64,000 nucleotides of DNA from Terebella lapidaria (taxonomy: Eukaryota > Annelida > Polychaeta > Terebellida > Terebellidae), in assembly GCA_949152475.1 (NCBI GenBank), contig OX424560.1, positions 19,221,106-19,285,105 of the forward strand. Reading direction: 5' to 3'. The notes under the pieces are model-generated. The model was not told where the DNA came from and did no database searches. It was given only the letters and a program-made list of their open reading frames with translations. Positions 1 through 12,163 of this stretch are shown one piece after another. Position numbers and translations under genes: made by a program. The number at the start of each line of letters is the position of its first letter. Within the stretch, counting starts at the first letter, position 1.

Positions 1-3000
1 GTGTTGATTCGCACAGAATAATCTCTGGCGAATATTGATCGTCAAAGCAGACGGCTCCTGCACGTGCCTCCAGGGATTTTCCCGCCTGGAGAGAAAAATT
101 AGCAGCTGACGTAACCCAGATAATGATATGCAAAACAGGAGGGTAATGAGTCATGGTGTTGTATGGTAATTGCAGTGACAATGCTTACATTCTTACATGC
201 AAGTTTGCATGTTCAGACGTTTTTGGTATTTTCAGTCATAAATACATATTTTATTAAATGTATAACCCGTTGACATGCTGACAGCAGTCAAGATTATATA
301 AAAAGCTTCAAGATAATATGACTCTGCATTTGTTAAAATTCAGAACAAATGCTATGTGAACTGGATATATGTAGCAGGATAAAAAATAAAGGATAAAAGC
401 GAATTATTCATAATACTAAAAAAAAGAGTATGGTCGTAACTCATGGAATACAGGGCTGGTCCACTGCCATAACATTATACAATACAACATAAAACAATTC
501 CAGACAACCCCGTATAATTCAGACTACTAAGTCAGACTCGCCTTCAAATAAGCATAAATTAAACGCAACATGAAACTAACTTTCAACCATGGACCGAGGA
601 TGTGCCAGGAGCTGGTTATAATATGAAAAAAAACATCACAGTTAGAACAGTATTCTTAACAATCACATATTTGGCACTTATATTTAGGCTTTTTTAGGTG
701 TCAACGCTACGCTACGTATCAATGATTCTAATAACGAACGACCCGTTGATTCGAAATGAAGATGTAAGCTAATTTCGGGTGAATTGGAGAGAATCGTTTA
801 CATGTAGCTATACCATGTTTACTGATCAGTGATGGTAATATATAGGCATACGAATGCTTCTGTTAGGAAGTGTACGTGTTATGCCAGGTGTTCGTGACTG
901 ATTGGAATAGCAGCGATGTACTGGTTTGTCTGAAAGAGTGGTCCACGCAATGCCACGTCTGTATTTGACGCTTCACACCAGTAGCCTAGTGTAAGGTCGT
1001 CTGCGTCAATATGATTGCCACTACATTGTGAGAACTAAATTCTCACTGTCAGCAAACCACCTCAGACTTGAACTGTGTCATTCACCTATTTGCACGTTTT
1101 GTACTCCCAAAACCATACATACGTGTGCGAAATTGTATCATGAGCCAGTGAGTGATCTTACTAACATGGAAACCAAGGGGATAGACCACTATAGCAAAGG
1201 TGCATTGGTATTCCTATGGAAAAGTGTATGTAATGGAGTTTGTATCTAAGGATTCAATATCCATTGTGCACTATGATGACCTATAATTCAGCCTGATCGA
1301 TGATGTCCTAAGTACACACTAGATGTATCATTAACCTTCTCTTGGGAAAGAAGTAGAGTAGAGCATTAGGTGCAACAACTTATGTACGTTCGTGAAATGT
1401 ATTTATCAATCTATAAACACCACAAATTGTGGACATGCATATTTGGAAATTTCTTTATGTATTGTTCTGACATACATGTACTAGTATCTGTTTTTTTTTC
1501 TTCTACTGACGTATCACCACAAATTCAAATTGTGATACACAATATATTATAAAATGCACGTATCACTTTTGTTTCTGATGCTTCCTCAGTATAACACAAT
1601 CAATACTGTCCACCAGTGCTGGCTAATATATGTATAAAAAGAGGAACGGTAATATGCTCCCGCTCCGAGAAGCATGAGATCATATGAAAATAATAAACTG
1701 GAGGCTACTTTTCAGTTTTCAATGCATTCTGAAAGGATGATATGCCCTGGCGGGGCTAATTATCCACAAAAAGATTATTTGTAAATGAAAATTCACGTTA
1801 GTTTGTATCAGCAACACGTCACAATCTGCCGAAAAAATCCTATGACAAATGAATTCCAAAAAAATATCCCGCGTGCCAGGAATCGACAACTTGACATTTT
1901 GCTTTCGTCTCTCGGACCAATATCATAATTCTCAATATATCTCCACGTAGGCCACAGAGTCATTCCGGACACATTTACCACGAGGTCTGGGCATGTTTCA
2001 TGTCATCATTCCTCTCATTGTCCCAGGCGTTTTTCGGTCCAATTTAGCCTGGCTGATTTATTCATTCTTACCACGAAACTAATCACATAAGACAGGTCAC
2101 GTTATGTCCCATATTTTCCTCGAATTAGAGATAATACATCTGAATAAGAGACTGGCGGGACTCACCTCAACGGGCCAAGGCCGTTACTCGAAACATCGCT
2201 GATGGAAACATTTGTACATGTATTGTCTACATAATAAAATGTGTTGTGTACACAATGTCGATGTGTATTGCGGTTAATAATCATGTGATTCAGTAAAGCA
2301 CACATTATCGTGATTTCAAGCAATACGTTGTACCCACTTCGTAAGTGAACTGCCAGGTACATCTTTTTGGCATTTCATAATTTATCGGATATAATTTTAC
2401 TTCAATGAAACGTATGCATCAACCGACAGTTGAGTGATAAAATCCTTGGAAAATGGATACATATGTGCCATCACATCACCATGAACTTCACTGCCTTTAC
2501 TCTCATAAACGGAAGAGAAGTATTATAACAATTTGATGCGTGATTTATTTATACATTTAAGTATGCATATAATTCTAACCAAAGTACCGGGTCAATGGTC
2601 ACCGAGACAATGTTTTGGAGAGCAAACTTTGTTGAAGCATGCACATTTCAATTCGTAACGATTACCGATTTTTGTTAGCAATCCGCAGTCAAACAAAGAA
2701 GCATTCAGGACAAAAGCCACGCTTTGTTGCATGACATGCCAAGCAGAAAGGCGATCTATAGCTATTTATCAGAAACGAGGACGTTCCCTTTCATACTTCT
2801 TCCTCTCATTTGAGGATGCAGAGCTCAATATTCATCAGATATTAATAGCATTTAATAGACCATTGACATGGGTATAACAATTGATGCATATTACTTCAAG
2901 CACAATAATAAATGTTCAATAGATCTATAGATGGTTGCATTTTTACCCTTTTGAAAAGTAGGATGGTCGCATATCAATTGTTTCATTGTTACATAATACT

Positions 3001-4317
3001 AAGGAAATCTAGTAAATAACGAGACAATCAGAGATTGCAGACCCTCGCCCTTCAGATTTAGTCACTAAAATTAGGCGATAATTGAGAGTTTTGGTCTTAA
3101 GACCATCGGTTGTACGCCTTACGATTGGGAATTGGCCAAAGAAAAATACAAAAATAGGTTGAAGATTTAATATTGATTAGAACCGGAGTTATAGCCAATT
3201 ATGTGATTTTCTTTTTTTTCGTTGCCATGGCAACCGTTTTCTGAGCCACTACCATAGCACTCCAGCCCTATAATGGATCGGACCGTTTGCCTTTGAGTTA
3301 TGAGCGCAGACATTTGCACTGAAATGTCGCTTGCCAAAAATAACCGAAATCGTGACCCCCAATTTTTCGACATCGGGCGATAATAGAGAGTTTTCGTCGT
3401 ACGACCATCGGTCGTACACCAAACGATCGGGAATTGCCCAAAGAAAAATACAAAAATAGTTGGAAAAATTAATATCAAGTAGAATCGGAGTTAGAGCCAA
3501 TGATGTGATTTTCTTTTTTCCGTTGCCATGGCAACCGTTTCCATCCGATTTTGGTAAAATTTTAAAGGGACTGAGCCACCATCATAGCACTTTTGCCCTA
3601 TAAATTTCAAATTGATCGGACCGTTTGCCTTTGAGTTATGAGCGCGGACATTTGCACTGAAACGTCGCTGGCCAAAAAAAACCGAAATCGTGACCCCCAA
3701 TTTTTCGACATCGGGCGATAATAGAGAGTTTTCGTCGTACGACCATCGGTCGTACCATCGGTCGTACACCAAACGATCGGGAATTGGCCAAAGAAAAATA
3801 CAAAAATAGTTGGAAAAATTAATATCAAGTAGAACCGGAGTTAGAGCTAATGATGTGATTTTCTTTTTTCCGTTGCCATGGCAACCGTTTCCATCCGATT
3901 TTGGTAAAATTTTAAAAGGACTGAGCCACCACCATAGCACTCTTGCCCTATAAATTTGAATTGATCGGACCGTTTGCCTTTGAGTTATGAGCGCGGACAT
4001 TTGCACTGAAACGTCGCTGGCCAAAAAAGTTCGAAACCGTGACCCCAATTTTTCTACATCGGGCGATAATGGAGAGTTTTGGTCGTACGACAGGATGATC
4101 AGGAATTGGCCATAGAAAAATACAAAATTATTTAGAAAAAATTATCTTGATTAGAACCGAAGTTATGGTCAATTATTGATTTTTACATTTTCCGTTGCCA
4201 TGGCAACAGTGTTTGTCCGATTTTGACCAGATTCGAGGAGGACCGAGCCACTGAGATACCGCTTCATCCCTATCAGTTTCATGTTGATCGGACCATTCTC
4301 CTTTGAGATATGCGCGC

Positions 4318-4416
4318 GGACAGACAGACAGACAGGGAGACAGGGAGACAGGGAGGGAGACAGGGAGACAGACAGACAGACAGACAAACAAACAAACAGA
4401 CATACAAACGGACAGA
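4318..4416. repeat. GACA/GGGA/AACA microsatellite
   Basis: Runs of CAGA, CAGG-GAGA and CAAA units form a purine-rich simple repeat at the right part of the X-box element. It yields spurious low-complexity frames on both strands. Confidence 0.93.
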
Positions 4417-4428
4417 CCCAATTGCAAT

Positions 4429-4455
4429 ACCCTCGCCCCCCTACGGGGCGAGGGT
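4429..4455. repeat. GC-rich terminal hairpin
   Basis: Perfect 11-bp arms ACCCTCGCCCC (4429-4439) and GGGGCGAGGGT (4445-4455) around a 5-base loop, at the end of the inserted element. Confidence 0.88.
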
Positions 4456-7400
4456 AATTACTCGAGCTATATATGCATGAATAAGAAGTAACTGTTGTTC
4501 GTGTGATACTGGTTGGAAACACCATCTACGATACTATTTACATGAGCCTGAGTTAGTAAAACACTGGAAAATAATTAATATAATTATACAGAATATATTT
4601 GAAGCCATATAGAAAATTTATTCGGAGGACATCGGTGTATATTACTCTCATTACCTCAAGGTGCAAATTTATGATGAACACCATCAGTTCCTAAGGGACA
4701 CTGTCGGTCTCTTTCCGAGATTGATCGATGAAAATGTCGGATCTTTCCACGGATACGACGGTGACAGTTTCCTGCCAATTTATCTGCGGTCAGTCAACAG
4801 GAGCCTATACGAGATTACATACTGATCCATATCAGTTGACTATATATAGTTTGCATAAACAATCCTTTCATTCATGACGATTGTACTTTCATAGGTAAAT
4901 AAAGTTGTGTGAATGTTGGCTAATTCTAGGTAGAATTGATGTGGATTAACATTTGCATGAAGTACAAAATTCATTTTTTGCGGTGCATTATGATAACGGT
5001 TCCGTGTGTTGTTTCCATCGAGAAGTTGAGTAGCACTCATAATTGATAATTAGTCATGAATGCAATCATACAAACCCTATGTGCATGCAGTTTTAATATT
5101 GCAATCATGTAATGCAATCATACATCGTGCATGTCAATTTATGTGAAGTAAGAAAATTTTATATAATGTGAACGCTTTGTTGACAATAACTAGTAAGTCA
5201 AACCTCAGCTCAAGGCATGAAGTTATATACATCTTAAGATATGAGCAATGTTAAATTTCTGACAGTATCAACATTATCCTCCATCAGACCTTGACATGAC
5301 ATCCATGATGCGTGAATTACATAATGTTGCAGTTGGTCAATATAGAATCGTTATACTTAGGAAATTACAGTAAATAAATATTAGGTGATATAAGTATCAG
5401 ACAGCTCACATCATTACAGTTGTATCCCCTCGTGAGAGGCACAGTTTTACTACCCGGTCACATGAATTTGTCGATGGCATCTATCAATTAGCGACCATGC
5501 CATAATCCAACTTCCCAGTCTTCCCTTGTGATGACATACAATAATCCATGGCAGGTATTGATTGTTGAAGGAGACGGATTCCTGCACGTGCCTCCAGGGA
5601 TTTTCCCGCCTGAAGAGAAAAATTAGCAGCTGACGTAAGTCAGATAATGGTATGCAAAACAGTAGGGAAATGAATCACAGTGTTGATACGTACTACAGTG
5701 ACATTGCATTCGTAAGTTCGCGTGTTCAATAGTTTCTGGTGTTGTCAGTCATAAATAAAAACATTTTTATTAAATGTATAACCCGAATAGCTGCCCGTTC
5801 ATATGCTGACAGCAGTCAAAATTATATCAAAAGTTCCAAGATAAAATGACTCCGCATTTGTTGAAATTCAGAACAATGCTAGGTGAACTGGATATACTAG
5901 TAGGTAGGGTGATAAAAATTTCAGATAAAAGCGAATTATTCATATTACTCAAAGAGAGTCTGGTCGTAACTCCTGGAATAGGGGCTGGTTCACTGCCATA
6001 ACATAATACAATTCCAGACAACTCCTTTTAATTTAGACTACTGAGTTAGACTTGCCTTCAAATATGAATAAATTGAACGCAACATGAAACAAAATTTCAA
6101 CCGTCGATCAAGAATGTTCTAGGAATTTGTCGTAACACGACTGTGATAAACATCACAGTGAGAATGGGTTCATAACCATCACATCTTTGGCCACTCACAT
6201 TCAGGCTCTTTCATTTTACTACCACAATATGTAATAAATATGATATTGAATGTATGAACCACTGATTCAAGTTTAAAAATTCCTGTTTGCAGATCAGTGA
6301 TGGTAGCGTATAAACATACGAAAGCTTCATTTACGAATATGTTTGCTATGACAGGTATTCGTGACAAAATGGAATAGCAACGATGTATTGGTTTGTCCAA
6401 AAGAGTGGTCCATGCAATGCCACGTTTGTTTTTGACGGTTCACACCAATAACCCAGTGCAATCGTTGGCGTCAATATGATTGCCACCGAATCTGACATTT
6501 ATTATCTCACTGTCAGCAAAACATCTCAGACATATATTTTGTCATTCACCTACTTGCACCACTGATCGGTTTGTATATTTGACGAGTGCATTTTGTAAAT
6601 ATAAGGTATTGTACCCTAAAACCATGTACATGTATATACTCTCAAATGCGTGTGAAACTCTACCATGTGCCATTGAGATATCTCACTAACATACACACAA
6701 AGAAGTTATAGGTGTGTGGGAACATTGATTCAGAAGCAAATGTGCCTTGGTATTCGTATGACAAAATATATGTCATGAATTTCGTATTCCAGGGTTCAAT
6801 AACCACTGTGCACTTGATGGCCTATAATTCAGCCTCATCTGGTGCTGACCGAAGTACATACTAGATGCATCATTAACCTCCTCTAGGGAAAGAAGTAGAG
6901 TAGCGCATTAGGTGCAACAACTTATGTGCGCTTCGGAAATATTTTCATCAACCAACCAATGTCAATACCACAAGACTTGGACATGTATGTCTAAAATTTA
7001 ACGGTCAATTCAATGGTCAATTTAACGGCGAATTCCAGGTTTAATACAAGATATATTATAAATTGCATGTATAACTTTCGTTTCTAACGCTTCAACAGTA
7101 GATCTACATGTATAACACAATCAATAATGTTCAATAATGATGGTCAATATATGTATAAGAACAGACTGGTAACATGCATAAGATGATATGAAAAGCTTGG
7201 AGGATATGACAAATGTTTTCCAACATATATATTCCTAATGCTACGAAATGAAAACCTGACATTTTGTCTCTTGGACCAATATCATAATTCTCACAATATA
7301 TTAGCACAATATATCTCACCTAGACCACAGAGTCATATCCCCTACATTTACCACGAGGGCGTGGGCATGTTTCATATCATCCTTCATCTCATTTTAGCCT

Positions 7401-8747
7401 ATAGTGTGCACTACAAAGAATCATTCATTCATTCATACCACGAAACTAATCATATATGACAGGTCACGTTATGTCCTATAGTTCCGTGCATTAGAAATTA
7501 ATACATCGGAATAAGAGACAGACGGCACTCACCTCAACGGGCCAAGGTCACTGCTCAAAACACCAGTAATGGAATTGTTTGTGAGGTGTTTAACGTTAGT
7601 ACATTCCATTCATCCATCGATAAAATGTATCCATCGGTACAATGCTAGGTTAGTACATGTATTGAATGCACAATAACATACATTGTTTACACAAAGTTGA
7701 TACTGTGATTCATTGAATCATAGGTTATTCAGATTTCAAACAATATGTTGTACCCAACCCACTTCATACGTAAAGTGCAAAGTAGTTTTATATATATCCC
7801 AGCTAATTTTTGATAGTTTATCGGGGATAATTTTACTTCACTGAATTGCTGCACATTTTTGTTCATAAGGATTATTTCATAGAACCATAGTTAAATAAAT
7901 AGACACGCTGGAACACGACATGCTTTGTTGCATGACATCGCAAGCGGAAAGGCGATCTATAGCTAGTTATCAAAAACGAGGACGTTTGCTTTCATATTTA
8001 CACTCCTATTATTCTCATGTGACGAATGGAACTCATTATTCATCAGATATTAATAGCATGTAATAGATCATTGACATGTGCATAAAAATTGATGCAAATA
8101 TTACTTCGAGCACAATAAAATATGTCTAGATAGAATGCTCAAAAAGATGATTGCATTTTAACCCTTTGAATATTAGGATGGTTGCATGTTAATTGGTTCA
8201 TTGTTATGATAATACCAAGGGAACCTATTTAGTGAATATGTCAGATATGTTCGTGTGGTGTTGGTTTGAAACTCAATCTATGTTAATATTTACATTCCCT
8301 GCCTTAAAACACTTGAAAATAATTAATATTGTACAGAATACTTCCCATGCGATATAGAAATTTCAATTAGAGGACATGGATGTATATTGTCTCCATTCAC
8401 TCAAGACGAACAGCATCAATTCTTAAGGTGACACCGTCGATTTCTGTCCGAGATTGGTCGATAAAAATGTCGACCCTTTTCACTGACAATCATGGCGTTT
8501 TCACTCTAACGCCAATTTGTCTTGAGTGAGTCAATAAAAGACTGACCCTATATGGGATCACAGCTTGATCCACATCAGGTGACTATATATAGTAGCACAA
8601 ACAGTCCTCTCAACAAGATTGCAGGTACTTTCATAAGTAGGGTTGTGTGGATGTTAGCTAAACTCCGGTTAGAAGAAATTAGTGTGGAGCAATGTTTGCC
8701 TGATCTACATAGTAGAATCAATAATTGGATTTTTTGTGGTGCGTTAT

Positions 8748-9831
8748 CACCCTGCAACTAGCCGCCGAATGTTATCTGACCCACTTCTATTGTGTTGGGG
8801 TCAGGTCATGTTTATGTTGACGTTCTTTTGCACCAGATATGCCGATATACGGGAACAAAAAATATATTTCTTTATTACATTGTTTGAATTGTGCATCAAC
8901 AACATGTGGATTTCATGTCCTGAACACCCTGAAATTGTATGTATTGCTTCGAGACTTAATTTTATAGCCCAATATTGAGAAAAGTGTCATGTAATGTTTA
9001 CACTTCGTTCATTTTCACGAACATCGTTCACTAATCAATGTATTTGTGTATCTAATTTTAGGTATAAAACAATATTGTGACATGTCTTATGTAACATTGA
9101 ACACACAGTTTGGACAGTATTGACAATAGGGCATGAATAGGTGTAATACAGGAATGATCATTGTTTTATTGGTAGAGTGACGTTCTGTTACCGTGGTTAA
9201 CGTTCAGTTGATCGAATAATATTCAATCTTGAATATATGTGAATGCTGTTCAATCTCATTCGTCCCATACATATGTACCGAATAGTGAACCTAACAGCTC
9301 GAGAATATCAACCTCATCAATGTTGTTTCCAAATGGCGAAAGGAGGAATCCATCATTACCTTTCAAGCATCAATAGAACGTTAACTTGAGCCTCAAAACG
9401 CTATCATGTCACCGTTGAATTGACAACACAAAATATCGGACAGATACGACGATGTATGGTATATAAACTACAAATTGAACAACTTTTGTACCTATATGCT
9501 AAATTTATCTCGAAACTGCCAAATTTCCATGTCCAAATTGAGGGAAGTTTACGTCCATCCCTGACTTTAGTGTTATATCGTCGTAGTGCAAGACACTTTT
9601 CTTCCAAACTCTTATTCCCAGTGTAGCGATCTCAAAGCACAACTTTCAATAACAGCATCAGACATGGAATCGGATAAATCATAAAAGTGTACTTACCTGG
9701 ATATTGTTAATTTTCACTTGTTTACACCATATGTCGGACTTTTAAAGTCACCAGAACGTTAACATAAACATGACCTGATCCCAACACAATACAATTGGGT
9801 CAGTTAACGTTCGGCGGCTAGCTGCAGGGTG
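8748..9831. mobile_element. 1.08-kb non-autonomous DNA element with long terminal inverted repeats (copy in A)
   Basis: The ends are inverted repeats of about 80 bp. The left starts CACCCTGCAACTAGCCGCCG; the reverse complement of the right end reads CACCCTGCAGCTAGCCGCCG and continues in parallel through TGTGTTGGGGTCAGGTCATG (with a change). It is flanked by the 4-bp direct repeat TTAT (8744-8747, 9832-9835). Empty sites exist in the other units (near 4976, 12294, 22903 and 28168), where the flanks are joined. CAC termini with a 4-bp target duplication suit a Chapaev-type element; that class call is tentative. No transposase is encoded. Confidence 0.76.
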
Positions 9832-10549
9832 TTATGATGAGGGTTTCGGATGCTGTTTCCATCAAGATGTTGAGTAGCATCCATTCATCATAATTAATCA
9901 TGAATGCAACCATGCATCACGATGTTGAGTAGCATACGTTAGTGGTAATTATTCATGAATGCATTCATGCAAGCTCTGCGAGCATGCAGTTTTAATATTG
10001 CAATCATGTAATGCAATCATACATTGTTTATGTCACTTTATGCAAATTAAGAAAAAAACATATTATGTGAATGTTTTGTTGACACTAGATAGTAATACAG
10101 GGTAGTTGAGTTGAGTTATGTACATCTGAAAACATGAATGATATCAAATTTTTGACAGCATCAACAATATCACCTACCAGACAATGACATGACGTAAGTG
10201 ATGCTCTTGAGATGTGACAGATGGCATCCTAACACGACTAACACCGGGGAGAGATTTACGTCTTGGTACTGGCGTAATACAAGCAAAGTACAGGTGAGAA
10301 GTTGATCCCCGGTTCTCCAGTGTCACCTCATATAAATGATTACCCTTATATCAATATCAAAATCTGGGGTATTCAATAACTTGTACATTAATTTACAGTG
10401 AGATATACACATCTAAATGTAAAGGTTACGATCTTGAAAATTGTGTAAATCTGCAGTGACCAGCACTTGCCAAATGAATGATATATATGATGTATACTGG
10501 AATGGAATATCGTCTAGAAAAACATGAACCCTTATCAAAACAGAGACTA

Positions 10550-10726
10550 CAATGGTCTTTGTAAGATGAGACCTCACCTTTGGCAGAGAAAATGAAGTCT
10601 TATCTTGCAGGAAGTCTTATTTCACAGGTTCATTTACATGTTAAATAGATCTTCGGGGATTCAAAAAAGTCATACACAGACAGGGAAGTCTTATTTCAGA
10701 GGTGTCTCATCTTAAAGTGACCACTG
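10550..10726. mobile_element. Tc1/mariner-like MITE (177 bp)
   Basis: It lies between TA dinucleotides (10548-10549, 10727-10728). The ends are CAATGGTC... and ...GACCACTG, and inverted similarity continues through the AAGATGAGAC motif on both sides, about 28 bp. Units 4 and 5 have the empty site (CAGAGAATAAACCACGG near 23299 and 28857). The CAGTGG-type tip and TA target duplication are typical of Tc1/mariner-derived MITEs. No coding capacity. Confidence 0.66.
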
Positions 10727-11214
10727 TAAACCACGGCACTTGGACGAGACCAAAATAGAGAGTGGTTCTCATGGATAGATTCCAAAGCCTAAAGGGGACA
10801 TCGTGTCAGGACAAACAGCAGTAATTGAAAGCTGTAACCCTCATAAATCCATACTAGATTGGCGAGGGATGTAGCCAAATACAGAAAACGTGATGGGAGT
10901 GTTCCACGTGTAGCCGATTTGATGACCCAGCAGAGCGAAACAACTTTAAACAAAAGAAAATTTAACAAGAGGACATGGGTGTATATTGCTCCCATTACCC
11001 CAAGGTGTAACTTATTATAATGAACATCATCAGTTCTCAAAGGACACTGTCGCTCTCTTTCCGAGATTGATCGATTAAAATGTCGGATCTTTCCACGGAT
11101 AATCACGACGGTGACACTTTCCTACCAATTTATCTGCGGTCAGTCAACAGGAGGCTGACCCCATACGAGATTATACATTGATCCACATCAGATGAATATA
11201 TATAGTTTGCATAA

Positions 11215-12163
11215 GTCCAAAAAAGAAATGTTTTGGTTTGTGTCCAAGTGATGCTCCGAAATCGGTGCTATGATGCTGAATTTTTTTTTTGAGTACCGGT
11301 TTATATATATTTTTTTTGCATAAAAATTGTGTTGGTATCATAATTAGTTTTCAAGATAATGATATCAAAATAACGAGATACTATCTCGAAATATCGAGTT
11401 AAAAAACAATATTTTTTGTTTCCTGTATAATTATCTCAAAATAACGAGATAAAACAATTTTTTGCACGTCCTAAATCAGCCACCGTATGGATCGGATAAC
11501 TAGTGGAATATATTAATTGGTAACAGAATCAATAAAAGATAGTAATGTAATAAAAATCATAAAACAACTAAATAAATACAGGAAAAAAAATTTTCTTTGG
11601 CAGATTCTCGCTACTAAATATATGAATGATATAAAATCGTATTGTTTCTAAACAAGAGGGACTTTATTGCACGCATGCAACTTCCTATGTCTGTATAACA
11701 CAAGTTTATCACTAAGCGGTTCACTGGGGTGATCTGCTGTTTTCATCAATGACAAGTGGAAGGGGCTCGTATGGGAAACTAGGTGTCATTACTTCCGCGG
11801 CAAGGGATTAGCTAGTGTCTGAAATTTAAAAAAAATCGTTTACCGTACGACTCTCCTCTCCTTGTTATCAGGCAGTGTTAATATAACGATCAACAATAAT
11901 CTTTAAAAATAATCTGTATACCGGTAGTATTAGTTTGCTAATTGATTGATTTGTAGCGTTTACAGTCAAACGCCTGATCGGTTCCTGCAAGATTGCAATC
12001 CTCGACAGTCACTAATTACAGCCGGTTGGGGACGCTCATCAACTTGCGCAAAATGAAATGTGGCCGCTGATTGTAGAATTATATCATGGCAAAACAAAAA
12101 AAATCTGACGCGGAAGGTTTGGGACGGCGCGCGCGGGGACGCAAACCAAAACTTTTTTTGGCC
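11215..12163. mobile_element. PIF/Harbinger-like MITE (949 bp)
   Basis: It interrupts copy B where copy A reads TTTGCATAAACAATCC (about 4850-4865). Target duplication TAA flanks it (11212-11214 and 12164-12166). Terminal inverted repeats of about 28 bp: the left begins GTCCAAAAAAGAAATGTTTT and the reverse complement of the right end begins GGCCAAAAAAAGTTTTGG; both continue through GGTTTG[TC]GTCC. A 3-bp TWA target duplication is the hallmark of PIF/Harbinger. The interior is AT-rich with an inverted CTCAAAATAACGAGATA-type motif at about 11365-11460, and has no open frame. Confidence 0.76.

Larger units (their letters stand above)
3019..4463. mobile_element. Insertion made of four tandem ~0.3-0.35 kb repeats, each with an RFX X-box palindrome
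   Basis: Present only in the first array unit; the other units read through the site (for example near 22345-22375), so this is an insertion of about 1.44 kb. It contains four tandem copies of a module with the 14-bp palindrome GTTGCCATGGCAAC at 3221-3234, 3522-3535, 3872-3885 and 4194-4207. It ends in a GACA/GGGA-rich microsatellite and a GC-rich hairpin. TTGCAG-ACCCTCGCCC at the left end (about 3035) echoes the sequence before the right-end hairpin. No coding capacity; probably a non-autonomous element, class unknown. Confidence 0.68.
4608..10943. repeat. Young tandem duplication, copy A
   Basis: This block is repeated directly downstream (copy B from about 10950). The right junction is visible: unit sequence that continues in other copies as ...GCAGAGCGAAACAACTGG breaks at about 10943 and restarts with sequence matching 4608 onward. 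Stretches such as 6900-8200 and 14260-15560 are almost identical by eye. Confidence 0.82.

Noticed and set aside
3167..4048. Overlapping minus-strand frames of up to 185 codons
   Set aside because: They translate the tandem X-box repeat; the module period is not a multiple of three between all copies and the same peptide recurs in shifted frames. This is repeat sequence, not a gene.
4169..4525. Cysteine/leucine/valine/serine-rich frames on both strands
   Set aside because: Low-complexity translation of the GACA/GGGA microsatellite.
7131..7459. Pairs of near-identical 60-75 codon frames shared with 14492-14820
   Set aside because: Identity is explained by the recent tandem duplication. Frames overlap on opposite strands and are not kept in units 1, 4 and 5.
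10789..11106. Minus-strand frame sharing a 26-residue segment with the frame at 28926-29141
   Set aside because: The shared segment reflects DNA similarity of repeat units; unit 4 (near 23390-23490) breaks the frame, and the frame at 10789 runs across a duplication junction.
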